Of a stretch of DNA of 64,000 bases, positions 51,413-60,513 are shown piece after piece. The DNA is from Demetria terragena DSM 11295 (GTDB lineage: Bacteria; Actinomycetota; Actinomycetes; Actinomycetales; Dermatophilaceae). Below the pieces are notes generated by a model. That model had not been told where the DNA came from, did no database searches, and was given only the letters and a program-made list of their open reading frames with translations. The first letter of the stretch is position 1, and each line of letters starts with the position of its first letter. Location of the stretch: NCBI RefSeq assembly GCF_000376825.1, contig NZ_AQXW01000003.1, positions 372,001 to 436,000 of the forward strand, written 5' to 3'. The position numbers and the translations under genes were made by a program.

Positions 51413-54247
51413 GTGGCAAAGGTCCGGGTCCACGAGCTTGCTAAAGAGCTCGGGGTCAAGAGCAAGGAACTGCTCGCCCACCTGCAGGAGCAGGGCGAGT
51501 TCGTCAAATCTGCTAGCTCCACCATTGAAGCGCCGGTCGTGCGGAAGATTCGCGAGAATCCGCCCGCTACGGCAAAGCCAGCCGAGAAGGCCGAGCCTTC
51601 CGCAGGCCCAGCAAAGCCTGCTCCGGCGAAGAAGTCTGCGGCAAAGCCAGGTCCCAAGCCGGGACCCGCGGCACCTGCCGAGCCAGCGGCCCCGTCGGCG
51701 CCAGAGCCGGAAGCACCTGCTGCTCCGGAGCCGGTGACCGAGGCACCTGAGGCGCCAGCAGCAGAAGCCAAGCCAGCCCCCGCGCCGGCAGCGGAAGCGC
51801 CCACACCGGCGACCCCTGCGGCAGCGGACAAGCCCACTCCGGGCCCCGCCCCGACCAAGCCGGGACCGGCACCTAGCAAGCCTGGTCCCAGCGGCGGAGC
51901 GGCGCCTCGCCCGGCCCCGCGGCCAGGTGGCTCAGCCCGTCCGGGCAACAACCCCTACGCACCCAGTCAGGGCATGCGTACGGGTTCTGGTTCCGGACGT
52001 GGAGCACGTCCGGGCAACAACCCGTTCGCGCCCAGCCAGGGCATGCCACGTGGCGGCAACCGGCAAGAAGGCGGTGGCTCAGCTGGGCCGCGCCCCAGCA
52101 GCGCCGGTGCGGCTGGCCCGCGTCCATCGGGGGCACGTCCCAACCCGAACATGATGCCGGGCAAGGCCGCGGTTCCGCGTCCGGGCGAACGCCCCCAGCG
52201 TGGCGGCCCCGGTGGTCGAAGCGGTGGCCCCGGTGGTGCCCGCAGCGGTGGCGGCCCAGGTGGCGGCGGCGGCTTCGCCGGACGCCCCGGCGGCGGCGGT
52301 CGTGGCCGTGGTGGGACGCAAGGTGCGTTCGGTCGCGGTGGCGGCAAGGCACGTGCCCGCAAGAGCAAGCGCGCTAAGCGTCGCGAGTTCGAGGAGATGC
52401 AGGCGCCCAGCGTTGGCGGCGTGACCGTACCCCGTGGGGACGGCAGCACCATCGTGCGTCTGCGTCGTGGTGCCTCACTCACCGATTTCGCGGACAAGAT
52501 TGACGCGAATCCGGCCAGCCTGGTCACCGTGCTGATTCACCTCGGTGAGATGGCCACGGCGACGCAGTCCCTGGATGAGGACACCTTCGCCCTCCTCGGT
52601 ACCGAGCTGGGCTACAACGTCCAGATCGTCTCGCCGGAAGACGAGGAGAAGGAACTCTTCAGCTCCTTCAACATCGATCTCGAGGCCGAAGAGGACGCCG
52701 AGTCCGATGAAGACCTGTCTGCGCGGCCCCCGGTCGTCACGGTCATGGGTCACGTTGACCACGGAAAGACCCGCCTGTTGGACGCGATCCGCAACGAGGA
52801 CGTTCAGGGCGGGGAAGCCGGCGGCATCACCCAGCACATCGGTGCCTACCAGGTGCACAAGCAACATGAAGGCGAAGACCGCGCGATCACCTTTATCGAC
52901 ACCCCGGGTCACGAGGCGTTCACCGCCATGCGTGCTCGTGGTGCCAAGGTGACCGACATCGCGATCCTCGTCGTCGCGGCCGATGACGGCGTGATGCCTC
53001 AGACCATTGAGGCGCTCAACCACGCTCAGGCGGCTGACGTCCCGATTGTTGTTGCCGTGAACAAGGTTGATGTCGAGGGCGCCGACCCGGCGAAGATCCG
53101 TGGGCAGCTCACCGAATACAACCTGATTGCAGAGGAATACGGCGGCGACACCATGTTCGTCGATGTTTCTGCGAAGCAGGGTCAGAACATCGACGCGTTG
53201 TTGGAGGCGGTCCTGTTGACCGCCGATGCGGCGCTCGATCTACGAGCCAACTCCGACAAGGACGCGCGCGGTGTAGCGATCGAGGCCAACCTCGACCGCG
53301 GTCGCGGTGCGGTGGCCACGGTGCTGGTGCAGTCCGGGACCTTGCGGGTCGGCGACGGCATCGTCGCTGGCGTTGCTCACGGTCGCGTACGCGCTCTGCT
53401 GGACGAGCACGGCCAGAACCTCACCGAAGCCGGGCCGTCGCGTCCGGTGCAGGTGACTGGTCTGGCATCCGTGCCGCGTGCCGGTGACACCTTCATCGTG
53501 GCTCCGGACGACCGGACGGCTCGCCAGATCGCGGAGAAGCGGGAGGCTGCTGACCGGCAGGCATCGCTGGCGAAGGCTCGAAAGCGGATCAGCCTGGAAG
53601 ACCTCAACGCTCAGCTCGCGCAGGGCAAGGTCGAGACGCTCAACCTCATCCTCAAGGGCGATGTGTCCGGTTCGGTCGAAGCGCTCGAAGACGCGCTCAT
53701 GCAGATTGACGTCGGCGAAGACGTTGACCTGCGGATCATCGACCGTGGTGTTGGTGCGATCACGATGAACAACATCAACCTGGCGGTCGCCTCAGAGGCG
53801 GTCATCATCGGGTTCAACGTTCGCGCCGAGGGCCAGAACGCGGAGTACGCCGAGAAGGAAGGCGTAGAAATTCGCTACTACTCGGTGATCTACCAGGCCA
53901 TCGAGGAGATTGAGCAGGCGCTGAAGGGCATGCTCAAGCCCGAGTTTGAGGAGATCGAGCTCGGGACTGCCGAGATCCGTGAGATCTTCCGCAGTTCTAA
54001 GTTCGGCAACATCGCGGGTTCGATCGTGCGGTCCGGTGAGATCAAGCGCGGCGCCAAGGCGCGTATCACCCGTCAGGGTGTCGTCGTGGCCGAGAACATC
54101 GAGATCGCTGGCCTGCGCCGTTTCAAGGACGATGTGACCGAGGTGCGCGACGGTTTCGAGTGCGGTATCAACCTGGGGTCCTACAACGACCTGCAGGATG
54201 GCGACCTCATCGCGACGTACGAGATGCGGGAGAAGCCCCGCGTCTGA
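51413..54247 (+). CDS. infB: Translation initiation factor IF-2
   Basis: Predicted 944-aa GTPase. IF2_N domain at 1-50 ([20 protein letters not shown]). Residues about 50-330 are low complexity: first Ala/Pro/Lys/Glu-rich, then Gly/Arg/Pro-rich ([20 protein letters not shown]), and a second IF2_N motif follows near 345. GTPase motifs: GHVDHGKT at 446-453, [22 protein letters not shown] 51413 is set by AAGGAG at 51403-51408. The disordered stretch is long, as is usual for high-GC actinobacteria. A strong terminator follows the gene. Confidence 0.96.
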   Translation: MAKVRVHELAKELGVKSKELLAHLQEQGEFVKSASSTIEAPVVRKIRENPPATAKPAEKAEPSAGPAKPAPAKKSAAKPGPKPGPAAPAEPAAPSAPEPEAPAAPEPVTEAPEAPAAEAKPAPAPAAEAPTPATPAAADKPTPGPAPTKPGPAPSKPGPSGGAAPRPAPRPGGSARPGNNPYAPSQGMRTGSGSGRGARPGNNPFAPSQGMPRGGNRQEGGGSAGPRPSSAGAAGPRPSGARPNPNMMPGKAAVPRPGERPQRGGPGGRSGGPGGARSGGGPGGGGGFAGRPGGGGRGRGGTQGAFGRGGGKARARKSKRAKRREFEEMQAPSVGGVTVPRGDGSTIVRLRRGASLTDFADKIDANPASLVTVLIHLGEMATATQSLDEDTFALLGTELGYNVQIVSPEDEEKELFSSFNIDLEAEEDAESDEDLSARPPVVTVMGHVDHGKTRLLDAIRNEDVQGGEAGGITQHIGAYQVHKQHEGEDRAITFIDTPGHEAFTAMRARGAKVTDIAILVVAADDGVMPQTIEALNHAQAADVPIVVAVNKVDVEGADPAKIRGQLTEYNLIAEEYGGDTMFVDVSAKQGQNIDALLEAVLLTADAALDLRANSDKDARGVAIEANLDRGRGAVATVLVQSGTLRVGDGIVAGVAHGRVRALLDEHGQNLTEAGPSRPVQVTGLASVPRAGDTFIVAPDDRTARQIAEKREAADRQASLAKARKRISLEDLNAQLAQGKVETLNLILKGDVSGSVEALEDALMQIDVGEDVDLRIIDRGVGAITMNNINLAVASEAVIIGFNVRAEGQNAEYAEKEGVEIRYYSVIYQAIEEIEQALKGMLKPEFEEIELGTAEIREIFRSSKFGNIAGSIVRSGEIKRGAKARITRQGVVVAENIEIAGLRRFKDDVTEVRDGFECGINLGSYNDLQDGDLIATYEMREKPRV

Positions 54248-54265
54248 CATCGGGTGATTTCTCTT

Positions 54266-54309
54266 CGATCGGACCGGTCGTGCGCTCGAGCGCACGACCG
54301 GTCCGATCG
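54266..54309 (+). terminator. Perfect 22-bp palindromic terminator after infB
   Basis: Left arm 54266-54287 and right arm 54288-54309 are exact complements (CGATCGGACCGGTCGTGCGC, then CTC/GAG at the centre). It begins 18 nt after the infB stop and is followed by TTGTG, so it should end the rimP-infB transcript; being palindromic it could work both ways. Confidence 0.8.
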
Positions 54310-54331
54310 TTGTGCCGGGTAGGGTCTGCGG

Positions 54332-55363
54332 GTGCCTGCGTACCTCCTGCTTCTGGAACCCTCGCCCAACCGTGTCTACCGCGAGGTCGCCCCGACCTTG
54401 GTCGCCGAGGAGGCCCGGCGGCTACTCAGTGTCGTGACTGGTGCCACCGTTGAGGTGGAACCGACGCAGCGGGCCGGTGCCCACTACCTGGGCGTCGAGC
54501 TGACTGAACCGTTGGACGCCGTCGGCTTTCAGGCGTTGTCCTCGCTGTCGGGGGTATACGCCATCTTCACCGCCGAGGGTGAACTGCTGCGCCCGGTGGC
54601 CGCCGAACGGGTCGATCGTTACCCGAGCGACCTGCTGACGATTCAGAAGTATCAAGGCAAGACCAACGAGCAACTCACCCGGACGCTGCTCAATCTCACG
54701 GCTGCCGTGTCAGCGCACCCGCAGAGATTGCTCGATGGCACCTTGACGGTGCTCGATCCGATGTGCGGGCGAGGGACCACGCTCAACCTGGCGCTGACGT
54801 ACGGCCTAAACGTGACGGGGATCGACCTGGATAAACGCGACTTCGAGGAATACGAGCGCTTTCTCAAGACCTGGTTGCGTCAGCACCGCTACAAGCACAC
54901 GGCCGATTCGGGCAGCCTTCGAACGAGTGGCCGACACCGTGGAAGACGGTTCGACGTCACCGTCGCGCCGACCAAGGAAGAGTTCAAGCAGGGCGACGTT
55001 CAGCGAATCACCTACCTCAACACGGACACCACTGACCTCGACGGACTTCTCAAGCCACGCCAGTTCGACGTCCTGGTGACCGACTCGCCTTACGGGGTGC
55101 AGCACGGTTCGCATGGTGACCGGATCGCTCGAAACCCGTTGGAATTGCTTGAAGATGCCCTACCCGGGTGGGTTCCATTGTTGCGTCGAGGTGGCGCTCT
55201 GGGGATGGCGTACAACCGCCATGTCGCCTCCCCGGACCAGCTCGGAGAACTCTTGGAAGGCCACGGTCTGGCGGTGGTCGGCGACCCCGCCGACGAAACC
55301 TTCCGACACCGGGTCGACGCTTCGATCGATCGAGACCTCATCTTCGCGACTAGGCCGGACTAA
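54332..55363 (+). CDS. TRM11-like/RNA or DNA methyltransferase family protein
   Basis: Predicted 343-aa SAM-dependent methyltransferase. The N-terminal part (about 1-100, AYLLLLEPSPNRVYREVAPT) is a diverged THUMP-like region. The catalytic half has the SAM motif LDPMCGRGTTLNLALTYGL and the active-site motif TDSPYGVQHGSH, a variant of the N6/N2-methylase [DN]PPY. It could modify tRNA (guanosine) or another RNA; the target is open. GTG 54332 is the only good start, just after the infB terminator, so it has its own promoter or depends on read-through. Confidence 0.8.
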   Translation: MPAYLLLLEPSPNRVYREVAPTLVAEEARRLLSVVTGATVEVEPTQRAGAHYLGVELTEPLDAVGFQALSSLSGVYAIFTAEGELLRPVAAERVDRYPSDLLTIQKYQGKTNEQLTRTLLNLTAAVSAHPQRLLDGTLTVLDPMCGRGTTLNLALTYGLNVTGIDLDKRDFEEYERFLKTWLRQHRYKHTADSGSLRTSGRHRGRRFDVTVAPTKEEFKQGDVQRITYLNTDTTDLDGLLKPRQFDVLVTDSPYGVQHGSHGDRIARNPLELLEDALPGWVPLLRRGGALGMAYNRHVASPDQLGELLEGHGLAVVGDPADETFRHRVDASIDRDLIFATRPD

Positions 55364-55375
55364 ATCGCGTCCGGA

Positions 55376-55972
55376 CTAGCCCATGGCGAGTTTGGCTGCG
55401 AGGGCGAGCATGACGATGCCGATGAGCACGTCCAGCACTCGCCATACGGAGGGCTTTGCGAGCCAACGGGCGGCCGCGATGGATCCGAAGCCCAGTAGCG
55501 AAAACCACACGACGCTGCCAACGCACGCACCCAAGGCAAACCACCAACGCCCTTGGTCTCCATGCTGATTGGCAATGGAACCCAGCATGACCACTGTGTC
55601 GAGATAGACGTGTGGATTCAACAGGGTGAGCGCCAAGGTCGTCTTCGCGATGTCCTGCTCGCCACGTGTGGGCGCACCAGCTGCGAGGCCGCTGGGCCGG
55701 ATGGCCGAACGAAACGAGGTGAACGCAAACCACATCAGGTATGCCGCCCCGCCCCAGCGCAGCACCTCGAGCGCCCACGGCGCGTTCTCGGTGACGCTCC
55801 CGATTCCGGCGACGCCGGCCAGGATCAGAGCAATGTCGCATCCCGTACAAATCGCCACGACGAGCCAGATCCGCTCCCGTCGTAGCCCTTGGCGAAGGAC
55901 GAAGGCGTTCTGGGCTCCGATCGCCACGATGAGCGATATCCCCGTGATGAGACCGGGCAGCATGGCGTTCAT
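55376..55972 (-). CDS. LysE/ArgO-family amino-acid exporter
   Basis: Predicted 198-aa membrane protein with about six helices. GISLIVAIGAQNAFVLRQGL and LTLLNPHVYLDTVVMLGSIA are the LysE signatures. It would export basic amino acids (lysine or arginine). ATG 55972 or 55963. It is divergent from a LysG/ArgP-type regulator gene, the standard pairing in which the regulator induces the exporter on excess lysine or arginine. Its stop faces that of the methyltransferase gene 12 nt away. Confidence 0.92.
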   Translation of the reverse strand: MNAMLPGLITGISLIVAIGAQNAFVLRQGLRRERIWLVVAICTGCDIALILAGVAGIGSVTENAPWALEVLRWGGAAYLMWFAFTSFRSAIRPSGLAAGAPTRGEQDIAKTTLALTLLNPHVYLDTVVMLGSIANQHGDQGRWWFALGACVGSVVWFSLLGFGSIAAARWLAKPSVWRVLDVLIGIVMLALAAKLAMG

Positions 55973-56053
55973 GGGATTGACGCTAGGTGGTTGTAACTCA
56001 GTTAGTCCAACGAATGTTTCTGATAGGTCAGTAGCAAGATTTATGATTGATGG
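55973..56053. promoter_or_regulatory. Divergent promoter/operator region between the LysE exporter and LysG/ArgP regulator
   Basis: An 81-bp gap between divergent starts. It has the palindromic core TAACTCAGTTA (near 55994-56004), which may form part of a LysR-type binding site; the same core ends the large palindrome at 13696-13755. The right end is AT-rich (AAGATTTATGATTGATGG) before the regulator ATG. Confidence 0.45.
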
Positions 56054-56959
56054 ATGAACTACGACGCGGATCACCTTGCGGCGCTGCTTGCTGTCGTGGA
56101 GGAGGGGACCTTTGACTCTGCGGCGCGTCGACTGAGATTGACGCAATCAGCCGTCAGCCAACGCATCAAGGCGCTCGAGACCCGAGTCGGTCGGGTGCTG
56201 ATCGTCCGCACCACACCATGCGTCGCGACCACGGAGGGCGAAATTCTCCTACGGTTGGCCCGACAAGTTCAGTTGCTCAGCGCGGAGGCAACCGGGCAGC
56301 TTGGGGCGGACGCAGATCGAGCCACGGCGATTCCCGTTGCTGTGAACGCGGATTCCCTCGCTACATGGTTCGTCGACGTACTGCGAGAAGCGGCAACATG
56401 GTCGGACAGGGTCATCCAGGTTCACGTAGAGGATCAGGAGCATTCCGTGGATCTCCTCCGAAAGGGGGCGGTGATGGGAGCCGTGACTGCTGACCCAGTC
56501 ACGGTGCAGGGGTGCTCGATTGAACAGCTCGGGCTGATGCGTTACGTACCTGTTGCCACCCCAGATTTGCTAGCGCGTCATGGCTCGCGGCGACGCGTCC
56601 GATGGGGTGAACTGCCCGTCGTGCGCTTCAACGAGCGGGACGACCTTCAAGAGCGGGTCATGGCGGCCCATGGCCTGGGTGGTCCGCACAACCCACCCAC
56701 CCATCGCGTTCCCTCGGCCGAGGGATTCGCTCAGGCCGTACGCCTCGGACTTGGCTGGGGCGCGCTGCCGGAGCAGCACCTGGACGGCGCACTGGATCGT
56801 GGCGATCTGGTGCGGTTGCCGGGAGCGCGACCGTTAGACGTCACGTTGTATTGGCAACGATGGCGGCTCAGCTCAGAAGACCTGGACCGGCTCACTGACG
56901 CGGTGCGTTCAGCCGCGCGTAGACGGGTGGGAGGTGTGCGCTCCAGGCGTGCGAACTAG
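56054..56959 (+). CDS. LysR-family regulator (LysG/ArgP type)
   Basis: Predicted 301-aa regulator. The N-terminal winged helix (1-65) reads HLAALLAVVEEGTFDSAARR then LRLTQSAVSQRIKALE. The effector domain starts AIPVAVNADSLATWF, a typical LysG/ArgP opening. It would activate the divergent LysE-type exporter gene in response to basic amino acids. ATG 56054 follows family length. Confidence 0.93.
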   Translation: MNYDADHLAALLAVVEEGTFDSAARRLRLTQSAVSQRIKALETRVGRVLIVRTTPCVATTEGEILLRLARQVQLLSAEATGQLGADADRATAIPVAVNADSLATWFVDVLREAATWSDRVIQVHVEDQEHSVDLLRKGAVMGAVTADPVTVQGCSIEQLGLMRYVPVATPDLLARHGSRRRVRWGELPVVRFNERDDLQERVMAAHGLGGPHNPPTHRVPSAEGFAQAVRLGLGWGALPEQHLDGALDRGDLVRLPGARPLDVTLYWQRWRLSSEDLDRLTDAVRSAARRRVGGVRSRRAN

Positions 56960-56970
56960 GCTCAGGAGTT

Positions 56971-57429
56971 ATGGCTGACACCGCACGGGCGCGCAAAGTC
57001 GCGGACCGCATTAAATCCCTGGTGGCCGAGTATCTGGAGTTCCGGGTTAAGGACGAACGACTCGGGTTTGTCACCGTGACCGATGTTCGTGTCACCGGCG
57101 ACCTCCAGCAGGCAAGCGTCTTCTACACCGTCTTTGGTGACGACGTTGCCCGCGAGCAGACTGCTGAGGTTCTCCAAGACCAGCGCGGCAGGATCCGTTC
57201 GCACGTTGGTAAGGGCCTTGGTATTCGACTCACGCCGTCGTTGGAGTTCATCCCCGATGCTCTTCCCGAAGGTGCGGCGCACCTCGAGGACGCAGTCCGC
57301 AAAGCACGAGAGCGGGACGCTGAACTCGCGCGCAATGCCGCGGCTGCGACGTACGCCGGAGATGTCGACCCCTATCGCAAGCCCGCCGAGCCAGACTCCA
57401 CGCCAGACGCCTCGCAGGACGCTGAGTGA
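56971..57429 (+). CDS. rbfA: Ribosome-binding factor A
   Basis: Predicted 152-aa 30S maturation factor with a type II KH fold: ARKVADRIKSLVAEYLEFRV, LGFVTVTDVRVTGDLQQASV and LGIRLTPSLEFIPDALPEGA. The C-terminal 30 residues are acidic and likely unstructured. Its stop overlaps the truB GTG by 4 nt (GTGA). Separated from infB by an inserted methyltransferase and the LysE/LysG pair. Confidence 0.95.
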   Translation: MADTARARKVADRIKSLVAEYLEFRVKDERLGFVTVTDVRVTGDLQQASVFYTVFGDDVAREQTAEVLQDQRGRIRSHVGKGLGIRLTPSLEFIPDALPEGAAHLEDAVRKARERDAELARNAAAATYAGDVDPYRKPAEPDSTPDASQDAE

Positions 57430-58340
57430 CCGAAGCAGGCGTGCTGCTCGTCGACAAACCGTCGGGCTGGACCAGCCACGATGTCGTCGCCCGGTGTCGA
57501 CGACTCGCGGGGACTCGTCGGGTCGGGCATGCAGGCACGCTCGACCCCATGGCCACCGGGTTGTTGGTCCTGGGAGTCAACCAAGGCACCAAACTGCTGA
57601 CCTTTTTCGTCGGGTGCGACAAGACCTACTCCGGCACGATCCGGCTCGGGCAGTCAACGCTCACGGATGACGCCGAAGGTGAGGTGACCGCGTCGGCTGG
57701 CGCCGCCGGAGTCAGTGATTCCCAGATCGATGCCGCCATCGGCGACCTGAGCGGGGCGATCCAGCAAGTGCCGAGCGCGGTCAGCGCCATCAAGGTCAAA
57801 GGCGAGCGCTCCTATGTCAGGGCGCGCAAAGGCGAGGATGTGGCGCTGCCAGCCCGACCGGTGACGGTCCGTCGCTTCGAGGTCCTGGACCGGCGAACGC
57901 ACCAGATTGGCGACACGGTCGTGATCGATCTCGATGTCGTGGTCGAGGTTTCCTCAGGTACCTATGTGCGAGCGCTCGCTCGTGACTTGGGCGCCGCGCT
58001 GCATACCGGCGGTCACCTGACCAGCCTTCGGCGTGAAGGTGTCGGACACCTCGATCTGGCCCGTTCCGCACCGTTGGCCGAGTTAGAAGACGCGTACGAG
58101 CAGGGCCGCCCCTTGCCTTTGGTCTCTCTCCCGGAGGCCGCCGCAGAGTTGTTGCCGACGCGAATGCTCACCGCCGAGGAGACGGCGCATGTGCGTCATG
58201 GCCGCCGGTTGCCGTCCCGGCCCGAGCGCCTCGATCCAGTCGCCGCGATCGGACCCGATGGGGACCTCGTCGCCGTGATCGATGAGTCACGATCGATGAT
58301 TCGCAGCCACGTCGTCTTCCCCACGGGCGAGCAGTCGTGA
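57426..58340 (+). CDS. truB: tRNA pseudouridine(55) synthase
   Basis: Predicted 304-aa enzyme that makes pseudouridine 55 in the T-loop of tRNAs. The catalytic Asp40 is in HAGTLDPMATGLLVLGV; LVDKPSGWTSHDVVARC is the N-terminal motif, GTYVRALARDLG follows, and a C-terminal PUA-like segment (about 235-300) closes the protein. GTG 57426 gives a 4-nt overlap with rbfA. Confidence 0.96.
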   Translation: MTEAGVLLVDKPSGWTSHDVVARCRRLAGTRRVGHAGTLDPMATGLLVLGVNQGTKLLTFFVGCDKTYSGTIRLGQSTLTDDAEGEVTASAGAAGVSDSQIDAAIGDLSGAIQQVPSAVSAIKVKGERSYVRARKGEDVALPARPVTVRRFEVLDRRTHQIGDTVVIDLDVVVEVSSGTYVRALARDLGAALHTGGHLTSLRREGVGHLDLARSAPLAELEDAYEQGRPLPLVSLPEAAAELLPTRMLTAEETAHVRHGRRLPSRPERLDPVAAIGPDGDLVAVIDESRSMIRSHVVFPTGEQS

Positions 58341-58362
58341 CCGGGTCAGTAGGGTTGCCGCC

Positions 58363-59328
58363 GTGCTCCGTCTGACCGACTACTCACAGGTGCCCGACGA
58401 CTTCGGACCCACCGTTGTCACGATGGGCAACTTCGACGGAGTCCACGGCGGGCATGCCTACGTCTTGCGGACCGTGGTCGAGGAGGCACAGCGCCGGGGA
58501 GCGCGGTCGGTGGCCGTCACGTTCGACCCGCACCCGCTTGAGGTCCTCCATCCCGATCGTGCGCCAGCCCAGATCACCGCCGTGGATGACCGGGTCGCCC
58601 TTATCGAACAGCTCGGGCTCGACGCCGTCCTGATTCTGCGATTCGACCGCGACCTCGCGGCGCAAACCCCCGAACAATTCGTGCAGGACTGCTTCGTGGA
58701 CGCACTCGGCGCATGCGCGGTGATTGTCGGCCACGACACCCGCTTCGGAGTGAAGAACTCGGGGGACATCACCACGTTGCGCTCGCTCGGGGAGACCCTC
58801 GGATTCGATGTGCTGACTCTCGATGACCTCGGTTCGGGCACGGCGACGGGCGGCCGCTGGTCCTCCACGGAGGTGCGTACCCTGCTGCACGCGGGCAGCG
58901 TCGAAAGTGCCGCCGAGATCCTGGGCCGGCCACACCGAGTACGCGGCACTGTGGTCCGGGGCCTGCAACGCGGTCGTGAACTCGGCTTCCCGACAGCCAA
59001 TCTCGCCCAAGACGCGCGCGGGATGATCCCTGCCGATGGTGTCTACGCAGGCTGGTTGGTCCGCCACGACATCGACCGTGGCCATGACGAGCACCGCATG
59101 CCCGCCGCGATCTCCGTGGGAACCAACCCCACCTTCGACAACCCGGTACGCACTGTCGAGGCCTATGTGCTCGATCGTGTTGACCTCGATCTTTACGACG
59201 AACAGGTCAGCGTCGAGTTCGTGCAGTGGCTACGAGGCAATGAGCGCTTCGACTCCATCGACACGCTCATCGCCCAGATGCACCGCGACGTGGCTCGGGC
59301 GCGGGAGATCCTCAGCCAGGATTCCTAG
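58363..59328 (+). CDS. ribF: Bifunctional riboflavin kinase/FAD synthetase
   Basis: Predicted 321-aa two-domain enzyme that makes FMN and FAD. The N-terminal FAD synthetase has TMGNFDGVHGGHAYVL (nucleotidyl-transfer motif with GxHxGH-like spacing) and FGVKNSGDITTL. The C-terminal riboflavin kinase (about 185-310) has VRGLQRGRELGFPTANLA, whose PTANL motif binds ATP and Mg. GTG 58363 is 22 nt after truB. Its last base is the first base of the next gene's GTG. Confidence 0.95.
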   Translation: MLRLTDYSQVPDDFGPTVVTMGNFDGVHGGHAYVLRTVVEEAQRRGARSVAVTFDPHPLEVLHPDRAPAQITAVDDRVALIEQLGLDAVLILRFDRDLAAQTPEQFVQDCFVDALGACAVIVGHDTRFGVKNSGDITTLRSLGETLGFDVLTLDDLGSGTATGGRWSSTEVRTLLHAGSVESAAEILGRPHRVRGTVVRGLQRGRELGFPTANLAQDARGMIPADGVYAGWLVRHDIDRGHDEHRMPAAISVGTNPTFDNPVRTVEAYVLDRVDLDLYDEQVSVEFVQWLRGNERFDSIDTLIAQMHRDVARAREILSQDS

Positions 59329-60431
59329 TGCGCGAGTCGTGGACACGCGCCGATTGGGGCCTGATCGTGGCCGCGCTCGGGCTCTCGTTGATCGGCGCCG
59401 CGCTCGTCTGGTCTGCGACCCACCACACGCTCGGCGGAACCTATGCCGTGCGCCACTTGGTCTTTACGGCCGTCGGGCTCGCCATGGCGTGGTGGGTCAT
59501 GCGAATCGACTCCCGCACCATTCGGGCGTGGGCACCGTGGGTCTACCTCGCTTCGCTGCTCGGACTGCTCGCGGTGCTGTCACCGCTCGGGTCGACGGTC
59601 AACGGATCACGATCCTGGCTGCAGTTTCCAGGGCTGTCGCTGCAGCCTGCCGAACTCACCAAGGTCGCGCTCGCGGTCGGTTTGGCGATGATCCTGGCCG
59701 AGCGTGGCGAGCGGGATCAGCCGCCACCACATCGGGATGTGGCCCTTGCGGTGGTCGTGGCCGCGGTGCCTGTGCTCTTGGTCCTGGCCCAACCAGACCT
59801 CGGGACGGCAGTGGTGTTGTCGGCGCTCTCACTGGGTGTCATCGCGGTGGCCGGTGCCTCGCGGTGGTGGTTAGTCGGGGCGTTGGTGGGCGGTGTGGGT
59901 GCTGCGGCCGTAGCATGGCTGACGCCCCTGCTGTCGGCATACCAGCGCGACCGAATCCTGGCGTTCGCGGATCCATCGGTCGACCCTGGCGGTATCGGCT
60001 ATCAGGTGCGGCAGGTACGCATCGCGATCGGGTCAGGTGGTTGGAGCGGTCAGGGCTGGGGTGCTGGCCAGCAGACCCAGGGCGGCTTTATCCCTTACCA
60101 ACACACCGACTTCGTGTTCTCGGTCGCCGGGGAAGAGCTAGGCCTGCTGGGTGCCGCTGGCGTGCTGTTGATCAGCGGGTTCATCGTCGTCCGAGCCATT
60201 TTCATTGCCCGCCGAGCGCAGGACTCCTTTGGCCGATTGGTCGCGACGGGTGTGGCGTGCTGGTTGCTGTTCCAAACAGTCCAGAACGTCGGGATGAACC
60301 TCGGGTTGCTTCCGGTGACGGGCCTGCCGCTGCCGTTCGTGTCATACGGGGGGTCCAGCATGTTTGCCTGCTGGATCGCAATCGGGCTACTGGGGAACGT
60401 TCATTTCGTCAGTCTGCGCCGGGTGTACTAG
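59328..60431 (+). CDS. rodA: SEDS-family glycosyltransferase (RodA/FtsW type)
   Basis: Predicted 367-aa polytopic membrane protein that polymerises lipid II. LSPLGSTVNGSRSWLQFPG and SLQPAELTKVALAVGLAMIL hold the conserved SEDS segment; AQPDLGTAVVLSALSL gives the catalytic Asp; YQHTDFVFSVAGEELGLLGA and GLPLPFVSYGGSSMFACWIA close it. The length and loops suit RodA better than FtsW. GTG 59328 overlaps the ribF stop by one base, so it is translationally coupled with ribF. Its usual penicillin-binding partner is not adjacent. Confidence 0.9.
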   Translation: MRESWTRADWGLIVAALGLSLIGAALVWSATHHTLGGTYAVRHLVFTAVGLAMAWWVMRIDSRTIRAWAPWVYLASLLGLLAVLSPLGSTVNGSRSWLQFPGLSLQPAELTKVALAVGLAMILAERGERDQPPPHRDVALAVVVAAVPVLLVLAQPDLGTAVVLSALSLGVIAVAGASRWWLVGALVGGVGAAAVAWLTPLLSAYQRDRILAFADPSVDPGGIGYQVRQVRIAIGSGGWSGQGWGAGQQTQGGFIPYQHTDFVFSVAGEELGLLGAAGVLLISGFIVVRAIFIARRAQDSFGRLVATGVACWLLFQTVQNVGMNLGLLPVTGLPLPFVSYGGSSMFACWIAIGLLGNVHFVSLRRVY

Positions 60432-60513
60432 ACCAACTCTGCGGATCGTGTGGTCCGCTGCGCTACTGCCTGGCATGCTGTGGCTCTGGCCCGCGCAACT
60501 CAGGAGTAACACC

